Part shown: positions 1 through 6,039 of the stretch, piece after piece
Numbering within the stretch: position 1 is the stretch's first letter
Layout of the letters: each line of letters starts with the position of its first letter
Assembly: GCA_013151785.1 (NCBI GenBank)
Contig: JAADHP010000130.1
Span: 1-6,063 of the forward strand
Direction of reading: 5' to 3'
Length of the DNA: 6,063 nucleotides
Origin: Nitrospirota bacterium
GTDB taxonomy: Bacteria > Nitrospirota > Thermodesulfovibrionia > Thermodesulfovibrionales > JdFR-85
The notes under the pieces: generated by a model
Database searches by the model: none
What the model saw: the letters and a program-made list of their open reading frames with translations, nothing else
Told to the model about the DNA's origin: nothing
Made by a program: the position numbers and the translations under genes

Positions 1-164
1 AGGGCATCAAGATTACGGGAAATAACAAAATCTACAGCCTCCTGTAGGGACTTCAATGCAAGGGCTATAATGGGCTCTTTAAGCTCTCTCTCAGTCCTTA
101 AAAGTGAGGGCTGATTTGATAAATGTACATCTGATATGTGCAGGAAAGAAAAGTGTTTCTTCAT
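1..164 (-). CDS. Metallophosphoesterase, SbcD/Mre11-like DNA repair exonuclease family (N-terminal part, cut by window edge)
   Basis: Partial gene: only the first 54 codons are present and the reading frame runs open through base 1. It starts at an ATG, with an in-frame TAA upstream and no better start between them. Residues 7-15 read FLHISDVHL, the first metal-binding motif (Asp12-x-His14) of calcineurin-like phosphoesterases. The spacing to the following helix (around ALKSLQEAVDFVISRNLDA, residues 35-53) matches the SbcD/Mre11/YhaO group, where this helix precedes the GDLFD motif that would lie beyond the edge. Members of that group are manganese-dependent nucleases that usually work with an SbcC/Rad50 ATPase in the cytoplasm, but plain phosphodiesterases share the motif, so the subfamily is tentative. 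It lies 106 bp downstream of korB and may have its own promoter at 181-189. No strong Shine-Dalgarno is seen before the ATG. Confidence 0.72.
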   Translation of the reverse strand, partial: MKKHFSFLHISDVHLSNQPSLLRTERELKEPIIALALKSLQEAVDFVISRNLDA

Positions 165-180
165 GGGTTTTATATTTAAA

Positions 181-189
181 ATTATAGCA
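181..189 (-). promoter_or_regulatory. Extended -10 promoter for the metallophosphoesterase gene (predicted)
   Basis: On the minus strand this reads TGCTATAAT, a perfect TATAAT with the TG-N extension. No good -35 hexamer is found 16-18 bp upstream, which is tolerable for extended -10 promoters. The hexamer ends 16 nt before the ATG at 164, so transcription would begin only about 10 nt before the start codon, giving a very short leader. This agrees with the absence of a strong Shine-Dalgarno. Prediction only. Confidence 0.4.
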
Positions 190-215
190 CAGGTTGTTGT
201 AATAAAGGGAGTTTA

Positions 216-239
216 GATTCCGGTTTGAACACCTGAATC
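216..239 (-). terminator. Imperfect hairpin downstream of korB (possible weak terminator or mRNA end)
   Basis: On the minus strand GATTCAGGT and ACCGGAATC form a 9-bp stem with one A-G mismatch around a 6-nt loop (GTTCAA), 31 nt after the korB stop codon. No run of T follows, so it does not meet the usual rule for an intrinsic terminator. It may stabilise the 3' end of the mRNA or be chance. It lies between korB and the next gene's predicted promoter, which is where a transcript boundary would be expected. Confidence 0.25.
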
Positions 240-270
240 ATCTGTATACACACCCGAGGAGGGTACAAGA

Positions 271-1119
271 CTACAAGTAGGCAAGTTCCTTTTTTGCCTT
301 TTCAGGTTCAAAGACCTGGTGTATCAAGGGCCTCTCACTGATTACGGGTATCTTTTCTTCATAGGACACTCTGTTGTTTCTGAATATAATGCCCGTGGGA
401 ATCCTGTCTCCCCACTCAAGGGCCTTCTTGAATGCCTCAACACGGTCATAGGGGTCATGGCTGTCATCAATATGATATACCCTATCACTGTACCACTTAT
501 AGGTGTTGATCTTGTTAAAGGTTACGCAGGGCTGAAGGATATCAAGTAATGCAAAACCCTTATGCTGAATAGCCTCCTTCATTAATTCACGAAGAAAATC
601 CCTGTCACCTGCAAAACCCCTTGCAACAAAACTACAATCAAGGGCCACAGCCATTGCAAGCGGATTGAGTGCCTCTGATAGACTGCCAAAGGGTTGAGTC
701 TTGGTTATTACACCCTCCATTGTGGTGGGTGAAGCCTGCCCCTTTGTAAGTCCATATACCTGATTGTTATGAACAAAGAGGGTTACATTTATATTCCTCC
801 GTATAGCATGTATGAGATGATTGCCACCCTCACCATAGCAATCACCATCTCCAGCAACTGCTATAACATTCATGGTATGGTTGGCAAGCCTTATCCCTGT
901 TGCCACGGGAAGTGTCCTGCCATGAAGTCCGTTAAAGGTATTGCACTTTATATAATGGGGCAGTTTTCCTGCCTGACCAATACCTGAGACAATGGTAATC
1001 CTGTGGGGTGGTATCTGCAGTTCAAGTAGAGCCTCTTTGAGGGTCTTTAAGATGGAGAAATTACCACACCCCGGACACCAGGCAGGTACCTGACCTTCAT
1101 AGTCCTTTATATCTGGCAA
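271..1119 (-). CDS. korB: 2-oxoacid:ferredoxin oxidoreductase, beta (thiamine-diphosphate-binding) subunit
   Basis: Cytoplasmic subunit (282 aa, normal family length) that binds thiamine diphosphate and an iron-sulfur cluster. With an alpha subunit it oxidatively decarboxylates a 2-oxoacid (2-oxoglutarate, pyruvate or a branched-chain 2-oxoacid) to acyl-CoA and reduces ferredoxin, or runs in reverse. Residues 14-20 are WCPGCGN with two cluster cysteines (C15, C18). Residues 90-93 are GDGD, leading to N118-N119 and QVYGLTKGQ, the ThDP/Mg2+ motif. C198 (QPC) matches the late cluster cysteine. The usual SGIGC cysteine is replaced: the sequence reads SGIGQ with Gln49. The start is a TTG at 1119, chosen because AGGAGG lies 10 nt upstream, the protein begins at the usual distance from WCPGC, and there is no in-frame ATG. 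It lies 68 bp after the UPF0182 gene. No alpha-subunit gene adjoins it in the window. The substrate cannot be told from this subunit alone, so the korB symbol is a family label. Confidence 0.93.
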   Translation of the reverse strand: MPDIKDYEGQVPAWCPGCGNFSILKTLKEALLELQIPPHRITIVSGIGQAGKLPHYIKCNTFNGLHGRTLPVATGIRLANHTMNVIAVAGDGDCYGEGGNHLIHAIRRNINVTLFVHNNQVYGLTKGQASPTTMEGVITKTQPFGSLSEALNPLAMAVALDCSFVARGFAGDRDFLRELMKEAIQHKGFALLDILQPCVTFNKINTYKWYSDRVYHIDDSHDPYDRVEAFKKALEWGDRIPTGIIFRNNRVSYEEKIPVISERPLIHQVFEPEKAKKELAYL

Positions 1120-1129
1120 AGTAAATGTT

Positions 1130-1135
1130 CCTCCT
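1130..1135 (-). promoter_or_regulatory. Shine-Dalgarno of korB, fixing the TTG start
   Basis: The minus strand reads AGGAGG (GAGGAGG with one further base), 10 nt before the TTG at 1119. The strong match compensates for the rare start codon and supports this start, since no ATG or GTG lies in frame between it and the conserved WCPGC motif. Confidence 0.7.
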
Positions 1136-1187
1136 CTTTCTTTTTCTTCATTCTACTATGATATAGACGAGATAGGCAACCTTAATA

Positions 1188-3911
1188 TTACTTCTTTTCC
1201 TTCTCTGCAAGGTCTTTGAGTAATTTTTCAGTCTCCTTCAAATATCTGCCAAATGTTGCCCAGTCCTCCTTTTTCAGTGCCTCCTTTGCCTTAAGAAGAC
1301 TTTCAAAGGCCTTACGACCCAGATTGGTTTCTGGTAATTCAGCAGGCTTTTTAATGGCCTTCCTTGAAAAGACGAACTCCTTTGTAGATGCATTGAAAAG
1401 ACTGTAAAGTGCTGCCTGGAGATTTTCCTTCATTACCACCTCGTTTTCATAGGCCACTATAACCCTTCTCAGCTCGGGAAGGCCGACCCTGTCTGTGGCA
1501 ACAAGATACAGAGGCTGTACATAGATCAGGGAGTTCTCAATAGGTATTATAAGGAGGCTTCCCCTGATGACATCTGAACCACGTTGTCCCCAGAGGGTCA
1601 ATTGCTGGGAGATATAGGCATTCTGATCAATACGTGCATCTATCTGACGGGGACCAAAGACGAGCCTGTCCCTTGGGAATGTATAAACAATAATTTTTCC
1701 ATAGTTTTCACCATCACATCTTGCAGCCATCCATGCAGCAAGATTGTCTCTTTTTGCAGGAGTAAAGGGTACAAGAAGAACAAACTCCTCTTTCCCTTTG
1801 GATTGTATTCCTTTGTCCTTTGGCAGTGTAAGGATCAGATAATAGGGATCCATGGATTTCCCTTTGTATACAGGTATCTCCCAGAGGTCTTCTTTGTTAT
1901 AAAAGACCCTGGGATCGGTCATATGAAATGTGGCAAACATCCTCGACTGGACCTTCATAAGTGTTCTGGGATAACGGATGTGTCTCCTTATATCCTGAGG
2001 CATCTCCCTGTATGTTTTAAACAGGTCGGGAAAAATCCTTTTGTATGTTCTGATCAAAATGTCTTTTTCATCAACTATGTAGAAATTGAGGGTACCGTCG
2101 TAGGCATCAATAACTACCTTAACAGGGTTTCTGATATAATTAATCCCCCTGCTAATAGGTTCAGAATAGGGAAGGCGATTGGTATAGGTGTATGCATCTA
2201 TTATCCAGTAGAGTTTTCCATCATCAGAGATCATCATATAGGGGTCCTGGTCGTAGATCATAAAGGGAGCTATCTTTTCTACACGTTCAATAATGTTTCT
2301 GTAATAGATGATTCTGCTTTCCTTTTTGATGTCAGTAGAGAGTACCAACTTGAAATCCCCGAAGTGTAGCGCAAATAGTGTCCTCTTTAATATATTGGAC
2401 AATCTCACACCACCGTTACCTTCATAGTGGGTATAGACATTTCCGCTCTTTGTGGGATATCCGAATTCTCTGACCTTTGTATTTACCACCACATATTCAT
2501 TGGTGCTCTCTCCATAATAGATTTCAGGTCGGTTGATTTTGATATCCTCAATATTGTCTGCTGTTACAGGTGGAATATCCTTGAGTATGAACTCAGGTAG
2601 TCCTTCTTCTGTTATGCCGCTTACAGTACCCATAGTCAGACCAATACCATGGGTATATACAAGCCGTTCATTTATCCATGTCTTGCCAGGGAGATCTTCA
2701 TAGGAGAGTTCCCTTGGCGAGAGCATAACCTGTATGTACTTTCCATTGATTATGTAACGATCATTATCAACGTCATTGAATTTATAATAGGTTCTTATCT
2801 GTTGAAGCTGACTGTAGGTCTTCAGAAGGGGCTCTTCATCCCACAGTCTGATGTTTCTTATGGTGGATATATTCTTCTCTATATCTTTCGCTGACAGACC
2901 CTTGGCTGGATCAAAGGGCTGTATTTTGATCTTGTCAAGATCATAACCAATACGTGTAAATGCTATATGATGTTTGATATAGGGCCGTTCAAGAACAATC
3001 TCGTTGGGCGTTACCTTGAAGTTTTGTAGAAGAGAGGGATACAAACTCATGCCCACAATGTAGACAATCAGGAGTGTGGCAAGAGGAGCAATTATAAACA
3101 CCCGGGCCCTTTTATAGATACCGTAGAAGAGCAGGATGGAGGTAATTACACTGATGATAATAATTATATTATAGGCAAACAGCCTTGCTTTGACATCTGT
3201 ATAGGATGCACCAAAGAGGATATCATGCCTGCTGAATAAAAGATCGAATCGGTCAAGATAGAACTTAAAGGCCATGTTAAGCAGAAGAATAGAGAAAAGC
3301 ACTGTTATGTGCAGCCTTACACGTCTGTCTATACTGAAAAGCCCCTCGATATAGGTAATACCACCTCTGAGGGTGTAGTTTGTCAGGGTAGTTACTATGA
3401 GGATGAAAATGAAGAGCGAGGTCATACTGTTTACAATCTGCAGAAGGGGGTATCTGAATAAATAGAATGATATATCTTTGCCAAAAACAGGGTCACTGAT
3501 GCCTGCATTAATACTGTTAATATAGAGGAGTATCTCGTCCCAGTATCTGCTTCCGTTTATCCCAAGAAAGAGGCATATGAAGATGCCCACAAAGAGGGTG
3601 AGTTTCTTCACTATATCATTAAGGTCGTACTTTCTCAGAACGTAGAGATTCTTTTCAAGCTGGTATAGTCGTCCCTGGGGGAAGTCCCTGGAGTTGCAGA
3701 TAATGGTATTCATTGTATAAAGTATGAAGGTAACAAGAAAGAATGCCCCACCTGCGAATATCTTTGTAAGAAAGGTCTTTTGAAATACAGAGACCAGCCC
3801 CACCTCTTTGAAGAATAGATAATCTACATAAAAGCCTATGGAGGTAAAAAGACTTGCCAGGAGCATTAATAAAAGGGTTATTCCAAGGATAAAGAGGATA
3901 TTCTTTTTCAT
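1188..3911 (-). CDS. UPF0182 family integral membrane protein
   Basis: A 907-residue protein of the uncharacterised UPF0182 family, within its usual length of about 900-1000. About seven membrane segments fill the first third: roughly residues 4-27, 51-71, 104-121, 158-178, 200-217, 245-264 and 271-292. The rest, about 293-907, is a large soluble domain, probably outside the cytoplasmic membrane. Family hallmarks visible are DPVFGKDISFYLF (140-152), FKVTPNEI (298-305), NIRLWDEEPLL followed by a QLQQIRTYYKFNDVD stretch, and THGIGLTMG. The C-terminal 40 or so residues are rich in Lys and Glu and predicted helical. Its ATG shares one base with the alr stop (TAATG) and has AGAGGG 5 nt upstream, so it is very likely translated from the same mRNA by coupling. 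The function of the family is not known. The link to alr hints at a cell-envelope role, but this is only inference. Confidence 0.93.
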   Translation of the reverse strand: MKKNILFILGITLLLMLLASLFTSIGFYVDYLFFKEVGLVSVFQKTFLTKIFAGGAFFLVTFILYTMNTIICNSRDFPQGRLYQLEKNLYVLRKYDLNDIVKKLTLFVGIFICLFLGINGSRYWDEILLYINSINAGISDPVFGKDISFYLFRYPLLQIVNSMTSLFIFILIVTTLTNYTLRGGITYIEGLFSIDRRVRLHITVLFSILLLNMAFKFYLDRFDLLFSRHDILFGASYTDVKARLFAYNIIIIISVITSILLFYGIYKRARVFIIAPLATLLIVYIVGMSLYPSLLQNFKVTPNEIVLERPYIKHHIAFTRIGYDLDKIKIQPFDPAKGLSAKDIEKNISTIRNIRLWDEEPLLKTYSQLQQIRTYYKFNDVDNDRYIINGKYIQVMLSPRELSYEDLPGKTWINERLVYTHGIGLTMGTVSGITEEGLPEFILKDIPPVTADNIEDIKINRPEIYYGESTNEYVVVNTKVREFGYPTKSGNVYTHYEGNGGVRLSNILKRTLFALHFGDFKLVLSTDIKKESRIIYYRNIIERVEKIAPFMIYDQDPYMMISDDGKLYWIIDAYTYTNRLPYSEPISRGINYIRNPVKVVIDAYDGTLNFYIVDEKDILIRTYKRIFPDLFKTYREMPQDIRRHIRYPRTLMKVQSRMFATFHMTDPRVFYNKEDLWEIPVYKGKSMDPYYLILTLPKDKGIQSKGKEEFVLLVPFTPAKRDNLAAWMAARCDGENYGKIIVYTFPRDRLVFGPRQIDARIDQNAYISQQLTLWGQRGSDVIRGSLLIIPIENSLIYVQPLYLVATDRVGLPELRRVIVAYENEVVMKENLQAALYSLFNASTKEFVFSRKAIKKPAELPETNLGRKAFESLLKAKEALKKEDWATFGRYLKETEKLLKDLAEKEKK

Positions 3912-5005
3912 TATAGCCCTCTGTAGATACGTCTGCCAGAGTTACCAAGGGTGGTAAGTATCTCATAGGATATGGTTCCTGCCCATCTGGCAAGATCGTC
4001 TGGTGTTATCCTTGAGCTACCCTGAACACCCATCAGTACCACCTCATCCCCAACCCTGGCATCTCTGACATCCGTCAGATCAATCATTGTCAGATCCATA
4101 CAGATTCTTCCCACAACCTGGGCAGGCCTTCCCCTGACAAGTACACAACCCCTGTTTGAGATGGCACGCATTATACCGTCAGCATATCCACCAGGAATCA
4201 GTCCAATAAGGCTGTTACGCTGTGTTATGTAGGTTCTTCCGTAGCTTACAGGTGTGCCTTTTTTGAGTCTCCTGATATCTATAATGGAGCTTTTTGCCTC
4301 CATTACAGGATTTTCATAGTCTGAAGGACAGGGACTTACACCATAAAGGAGTATACCCGGTCTCACAGCATCAAGATAGGTCTCGGGAAGGTTTATAACT
4401 GCGGCACTGTTTGCCATATGTGCCATGGCAGTGATTCCCTTTGAATGCAGGAAAGTCAGTGCCTTTTGAAATCTCTGTAACTGGTTGATTGCGACACTAT
4501 GGTCAGAGAGATCAGCATCTGAAAAGTGGCTCATGATACCTGTTATCCTGATTCCAGGAAGGCTTACAATTTTTTCAAAATCCCTGTTGAAAGTGTCATA
4601 TCTTATTCCCATTCGTCCCATACCTGTATCTATATTGATATGAACAGGGATATCCTTGTTGAATCTTCTTGACAGTTTTGATATCTCTTTTGCAGTTCTT
4701 ATGCTGTTAATAACAGGAATAAGGGAGTATTTTATTATGTCATCACTAATATCACTATCAAAGAAGACTATGATGGGGGATTTTATTCCGTTTTCTCTTA
4801 AATCAATGGCCTCAGAAAGATAGGCCACACCAAAGAAGGAAACCCCTTCTTTTTCCAGAGTCCTTGATATTTCAATAGCACCGTGACCATAGGCATCTGC
4901 CTTTACTACGGCAATTATCTTTCTACGGCCTACCTTCCTTTTTATATAACCAAGATTAGACCTGAGCTTGTTTAGGTCAATCTCTAAGATTATACCTCTT
5001 TTCAC
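3911..5005 (-). CDS. alr: Alanine racemase
   Basis: PLP-dependent cytoplasmic enzyme (364 aa, normal length) that interconverts L- and D-alanine and feeds D-alanine into peptidoglycan synthesis. The N-terminal TIM-barrel carries VVKADAYGHG, where Lys35 forms the Schiff base with PLP. Next come DTGMGRMG (126-133), HMANSAA (196-202) and RPGILLYG (215-222), whose Arg215 should contact the PLP ring nitrogen. The C-terminal beta domain has SYGRTY (254-259), GGYADG (272-277) with Tyr274 as the likely second catalytic base, and GRICMD (299-304). Asn124 stands where the Geobacillus enzyme has a carbamylated lysine. The start is GTG at 5005, with AAAAGG 5 nt upstream and the normal N-terminal spacing to Lys35. 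It follows tatA by 42 bp with no terminator-like hairpin, and its stop overlaps the UPF0182 start, so it sits inside the operon. Confidence 0.97.
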   Translation of the reverse strand: MKRGIILEIDLNKLRSNLGYIKRKVGRRKIIAVVKADAYGHGAIEISRTLEKEGVSFFGVAYLSEAIDLRENGIKSPIIVFFDSDISDDIIKYSLIPVINSIRTAKEISKLSRRFNKDIPVHINIDTGMGRMGIRYDTFNRDFEKIVSLPGIRITGIMSHFSDADLSDHSVAINQLQRFQKALTFLHSKGITAMAHMANSAAVINLPETYLDAVRPGILLYGVSPCPSDYENPVMEAKSSIIDIRRLKKGTPVSYGRTYITQRNSLIGLIPGGYADGIMRAISNRGCVLVRGRPAQVVGRICMDLTMIDLTDVRDARVGDEVVLMGVQGSSRITPDDLARWAGTISYEILTTLGNSGRRIYRGL

Positions 5006-5047
5006 TTATGCCTTTTCTTGGCCCTCTGAAGAACTGTTGGTCTCTTT

Positions 5048-5221
5048 TTAGACAGGCTTTTTGGGAGTTACATCTATCTCGTCCGGCTCTGATGTGGCCT
5101 TCTTGAAATTCTTTATGGCCTGTCCTATTCCTTTACCGAGTTCTGGAAGTCTTGATGCGCCAAAGAGCACAACAACAATCAAAAAGATGATTATCAACTC
5201 TGGCATTCCTAATCCAAACAT
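5048..5221 (-). CDS. tatA: Sec-independent protein translocase subunit TatA/TatE
   Basis: A 57-residue gene. The protein begins MFGLGMPELI, has one hydrophobic segment (about residues 9-20, LIIIFLIVVVLF), the hinge GASRLPELGKGIG (21-33) and an amphipathic helix with NFKKA (38-42), then a short acidic and Lys-Pro tail. This is the standard TatA/E layout: Glu8 in the PEL motif at the membrane entry, a Phe-Gly hinge and the LPELGKGIG box. TatA oligomers form the membrane pathway through which TatBC-recruited folded proteins with twin-arginine signals cross the cytoplasmic membrane. The tail is short compared with the E. coli protein, as is common outside enterobacteria. The ATG overlaps the end of mobA by 13 bp and is preceded by AGGAGG with a 6-nt spacer. 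No tatC is present in the window, so the other subunits must be encoded elsewhere. TatA cannot be separated from TatB/E with certainty, but the short length favours TatA. Confidence 0.95.
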   Translation of the reverse strand: MFGLGMPELIIIFLIVVVLFGASRLPELGKGIGQAIKNFKKATSEPDEIDVTPKKPV

Positions 5222-5802
5222 ATCCGTCCTCCTATATGTTTTTTAAAGTCATCCGGTGTATTTATATTAACAAAACTCCTCCCCTCCGGGTCTATATGAA
5301 TTAAAGCCTCTTCCTGTACTATACAACAATCCGAATAGTTCAGGAAGTCAACAATCCTTGTCCTTCCTGTTATTATAGCATGTTCTAAGTTTTCAAGTAT
5401 TTTTTTTGTGTAGATGCCTATAAGGGGATGGATAACACCTTTATGACGGCATATTACAATGGGTTCTTCTCTGTTGAGTTTTATCAGATATTCAATAAGT
5501 TCTTTTTTTATAAAAGGTGCATCACAGGGTGTTACAAATATGCCATCATTTGAGGCATTTATCATTGAAGAGTAAATTCCAACCAGTGGACCCATAGAGG
5601 GATATACATCACCTGCTAATTTAACATTATATGGGAAATATAACTCGGGTGAATTTGTGCTTATAATAATCTCTTCGAAAAACTCCTGGTAAATCTCAAT
5701 CAGGGTTTCTATTATTCGCTTATTGCCTATCTTTAAAAGACCCTTTGGTATGGGAAATCTTCTATTTGAACCACCTGCAAGTATGACACCTGTAAGTTTC
5801 AT
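5209..5802 (-). CDS. mobA: Molybdenum cofactor guanylyltransferase (MobA family)
   Basis: A 197-residue cytoplasmic nucleotidyltransferase that joins GMP from GTP to Mo-molybdopterin, making the guanine dinucleotide cofactor used by DMSO-reductase-family enzymes such as formate dehydrogenases and nitrate reductases. The Rossmann-like GT-A fold is shown by GVILAGG (5-11) with Lys20 in the nucleotide-binding loop, then GDVYPSMGPLVGI (64-76), VTPCDAPF (90-97) with Asp94 as the likely Mg2+ ligand, HPLIGIY (125-131) and the C-terminal NINTPDDF (179-186). The loop reads LAGGSNRRFPIPK rather than the commoner LAGGxSxRMGxxK, so a related cytidylyl- or other MobA-like activity is not excluded. ATG 5802 was chosen because the protein then starts MKLTGVILAGG as in relatives. 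A TTG at 5838 would add 12 residues, and neither start has a strong Shine-Dalgarno. It is the first gene of the block, behind a plausible promoter, and overlaps tatA. Confidence 0.9.
   Translation of the reverse strand: MKLTGVILAGGSNRRFPIPKGLLKIGNKRIIETLIEIYQEFFEEIIISTNSPELYFPYNVKLAGDVYPSMGPLVGIYSSMINASNDGIFVTPCDAPFIKKELIEYLIKLNREEPIVICRHKGVIHPLIGIYTKKILENLEHAIITGRTRIVDFLNYSDCCIVQEEALIHIDPEGRSFVNINTPDDFKKHIGGRICLD
5228..5233 (-). promoter_or_regulatory. Shine-Dalgarno of tatA, inside the mobA 3' end
   Basis: The minus strand reads AGGAGG, 6 nt before the tatA ATG at 5221. The motif also encodes the Gly-Gly near the mobA C-terminus (HIGGRICLD). Ribosomes finishing mobA would pass over and stop just beyond the tatA start, so translation of the two is probably coupled. 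Confidence 0.75.
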
Positions 5803-5865
5803 AGATAATGATAACCCAAAAGGACGGTGTTTTTTCAACAGGAGTTCCCATCCTTAAAATAGTGA

Positions 5866-5881
5866 TTGACTATCCAGTCAA
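5866..5881. promoter_or_regulatory. Perfect 16-bp palindrome at the predicted mobA transcription start (operator candidate)
   Basis: TTGACT and AGTCAA flank a 4-bp centre (ATCC on the plus strand). The palindrome begins 2 bp downstream of the predicted -10 box (5883-5888), so it would cover the transcription start. That is a typical position for a repressor site. It could instead form a 6-bp hairpin at the 5' end of the transcript. The arm TTGACT also resembles a -35 hexamer, but no good -10 box lies at the right distance from it. No known regulator is recognised from this motif. Confidence 0.4.
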
Positions 5882-5882
5882 C

Positions 5883-5911
5883 TTTATAGGCATATAGGTA
5901 TTGCCTTTGAA
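5883..5911 (-). promoter_or_regulatory. Sigma70-type promoter for the mobA-tatA-alr block (predicted)
   Basis: On the minus strand, TTCAAA (5911-5906, 4 of 6 match to TTGACA) and TATAAA (5888-5883, 5 of 6 match to TATAAT) are separated by exactly 17 bp. The expected start near 5876 gives a leader of about 75 nt to the mobA ATG at 5802. It is the only reasonable promoter pair seen upstream of the first gene. Prediction only. Confidence 0.45.
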
Positions 5912-5918
5912 GGGTTTC

Positions 5919-5961
5919 AGAAAATCAAAGAGATTCACTATGAGGGTGAACCTGATTTTCT
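5919..5961. repeat. Spaced inverted repeat AGAAAATC...GATTTTCT
   Basis: AGAAAATC (5919-5926) and GATTTTCT (5954-5961) are exact reverse complements separated by 27 bp. Both arms are identical to those of the hairpin at 6045-6063, so this looks like a diverged or interrupted member of the same repeat family, lacking the C4/G4 clamps. Confidence 0.4.
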
Positions 5962-5979
5962 CCTCGGAGCATGGGGGCT

Positions 5980-6006
5980 CCCCGAAAAGTCATAGACTTT
6001 TTGGGG
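5980..6006. repeat. Palindromic repeat 1 (12-bp hairpin, C4/G4 clamp)
   Basis: CCCCGAAAAGTC (5980-5991) pairs with GACTTTTTGGGG (5995-6006) around the 3-nt loop ATA, a 12-bp stem with one G-T wobble. A run of five G and CT precedes it (5973-5979). No T-run follows on either strand, so it is not an ordinary terminator. It shares its layout with the repeat at 6040-6063, centred 61 bp away. Confidence 0.7.
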
Positions 6007-6039
6007 CAGAGGCCTTGGATGTCCGCTGAGAAATTGGGG

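Noticed and set aside
319..987. Plus-strand frames of 72-76 codons
   Set aside because: Antisense to korB, which has full family motifs. No start context or homology is apparent.
1110..1154. A 14-codon minus-strand frame (MKKKKEEEHLLCQI) overlapping the korB start
   Set aside because: It is formed by the purine-rich Shine-Dalgarno tract itself, has no ribosome site of its own and looks like chance, although a coupling role cannot be fully excluded.
1584..2369. A 261-codon open frame on the plus strand
   Set aside because: It lies wholly antisense to the well-supported UPF0182 gene, its protein shows no recognisable family, and it is rich in Cys, Ile and Phe as expected from reading the complementary strand.
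3655..3993. A 112-codon minus-strand frame across the alr/UPF0182 junction
   Set aside because: It overlaps the ends of two clear genes in another frame and has no recognisable features.
5980..6006. Intrinsic terminator
   Set aside because: The stem is strong but no T-run follows on either strand.
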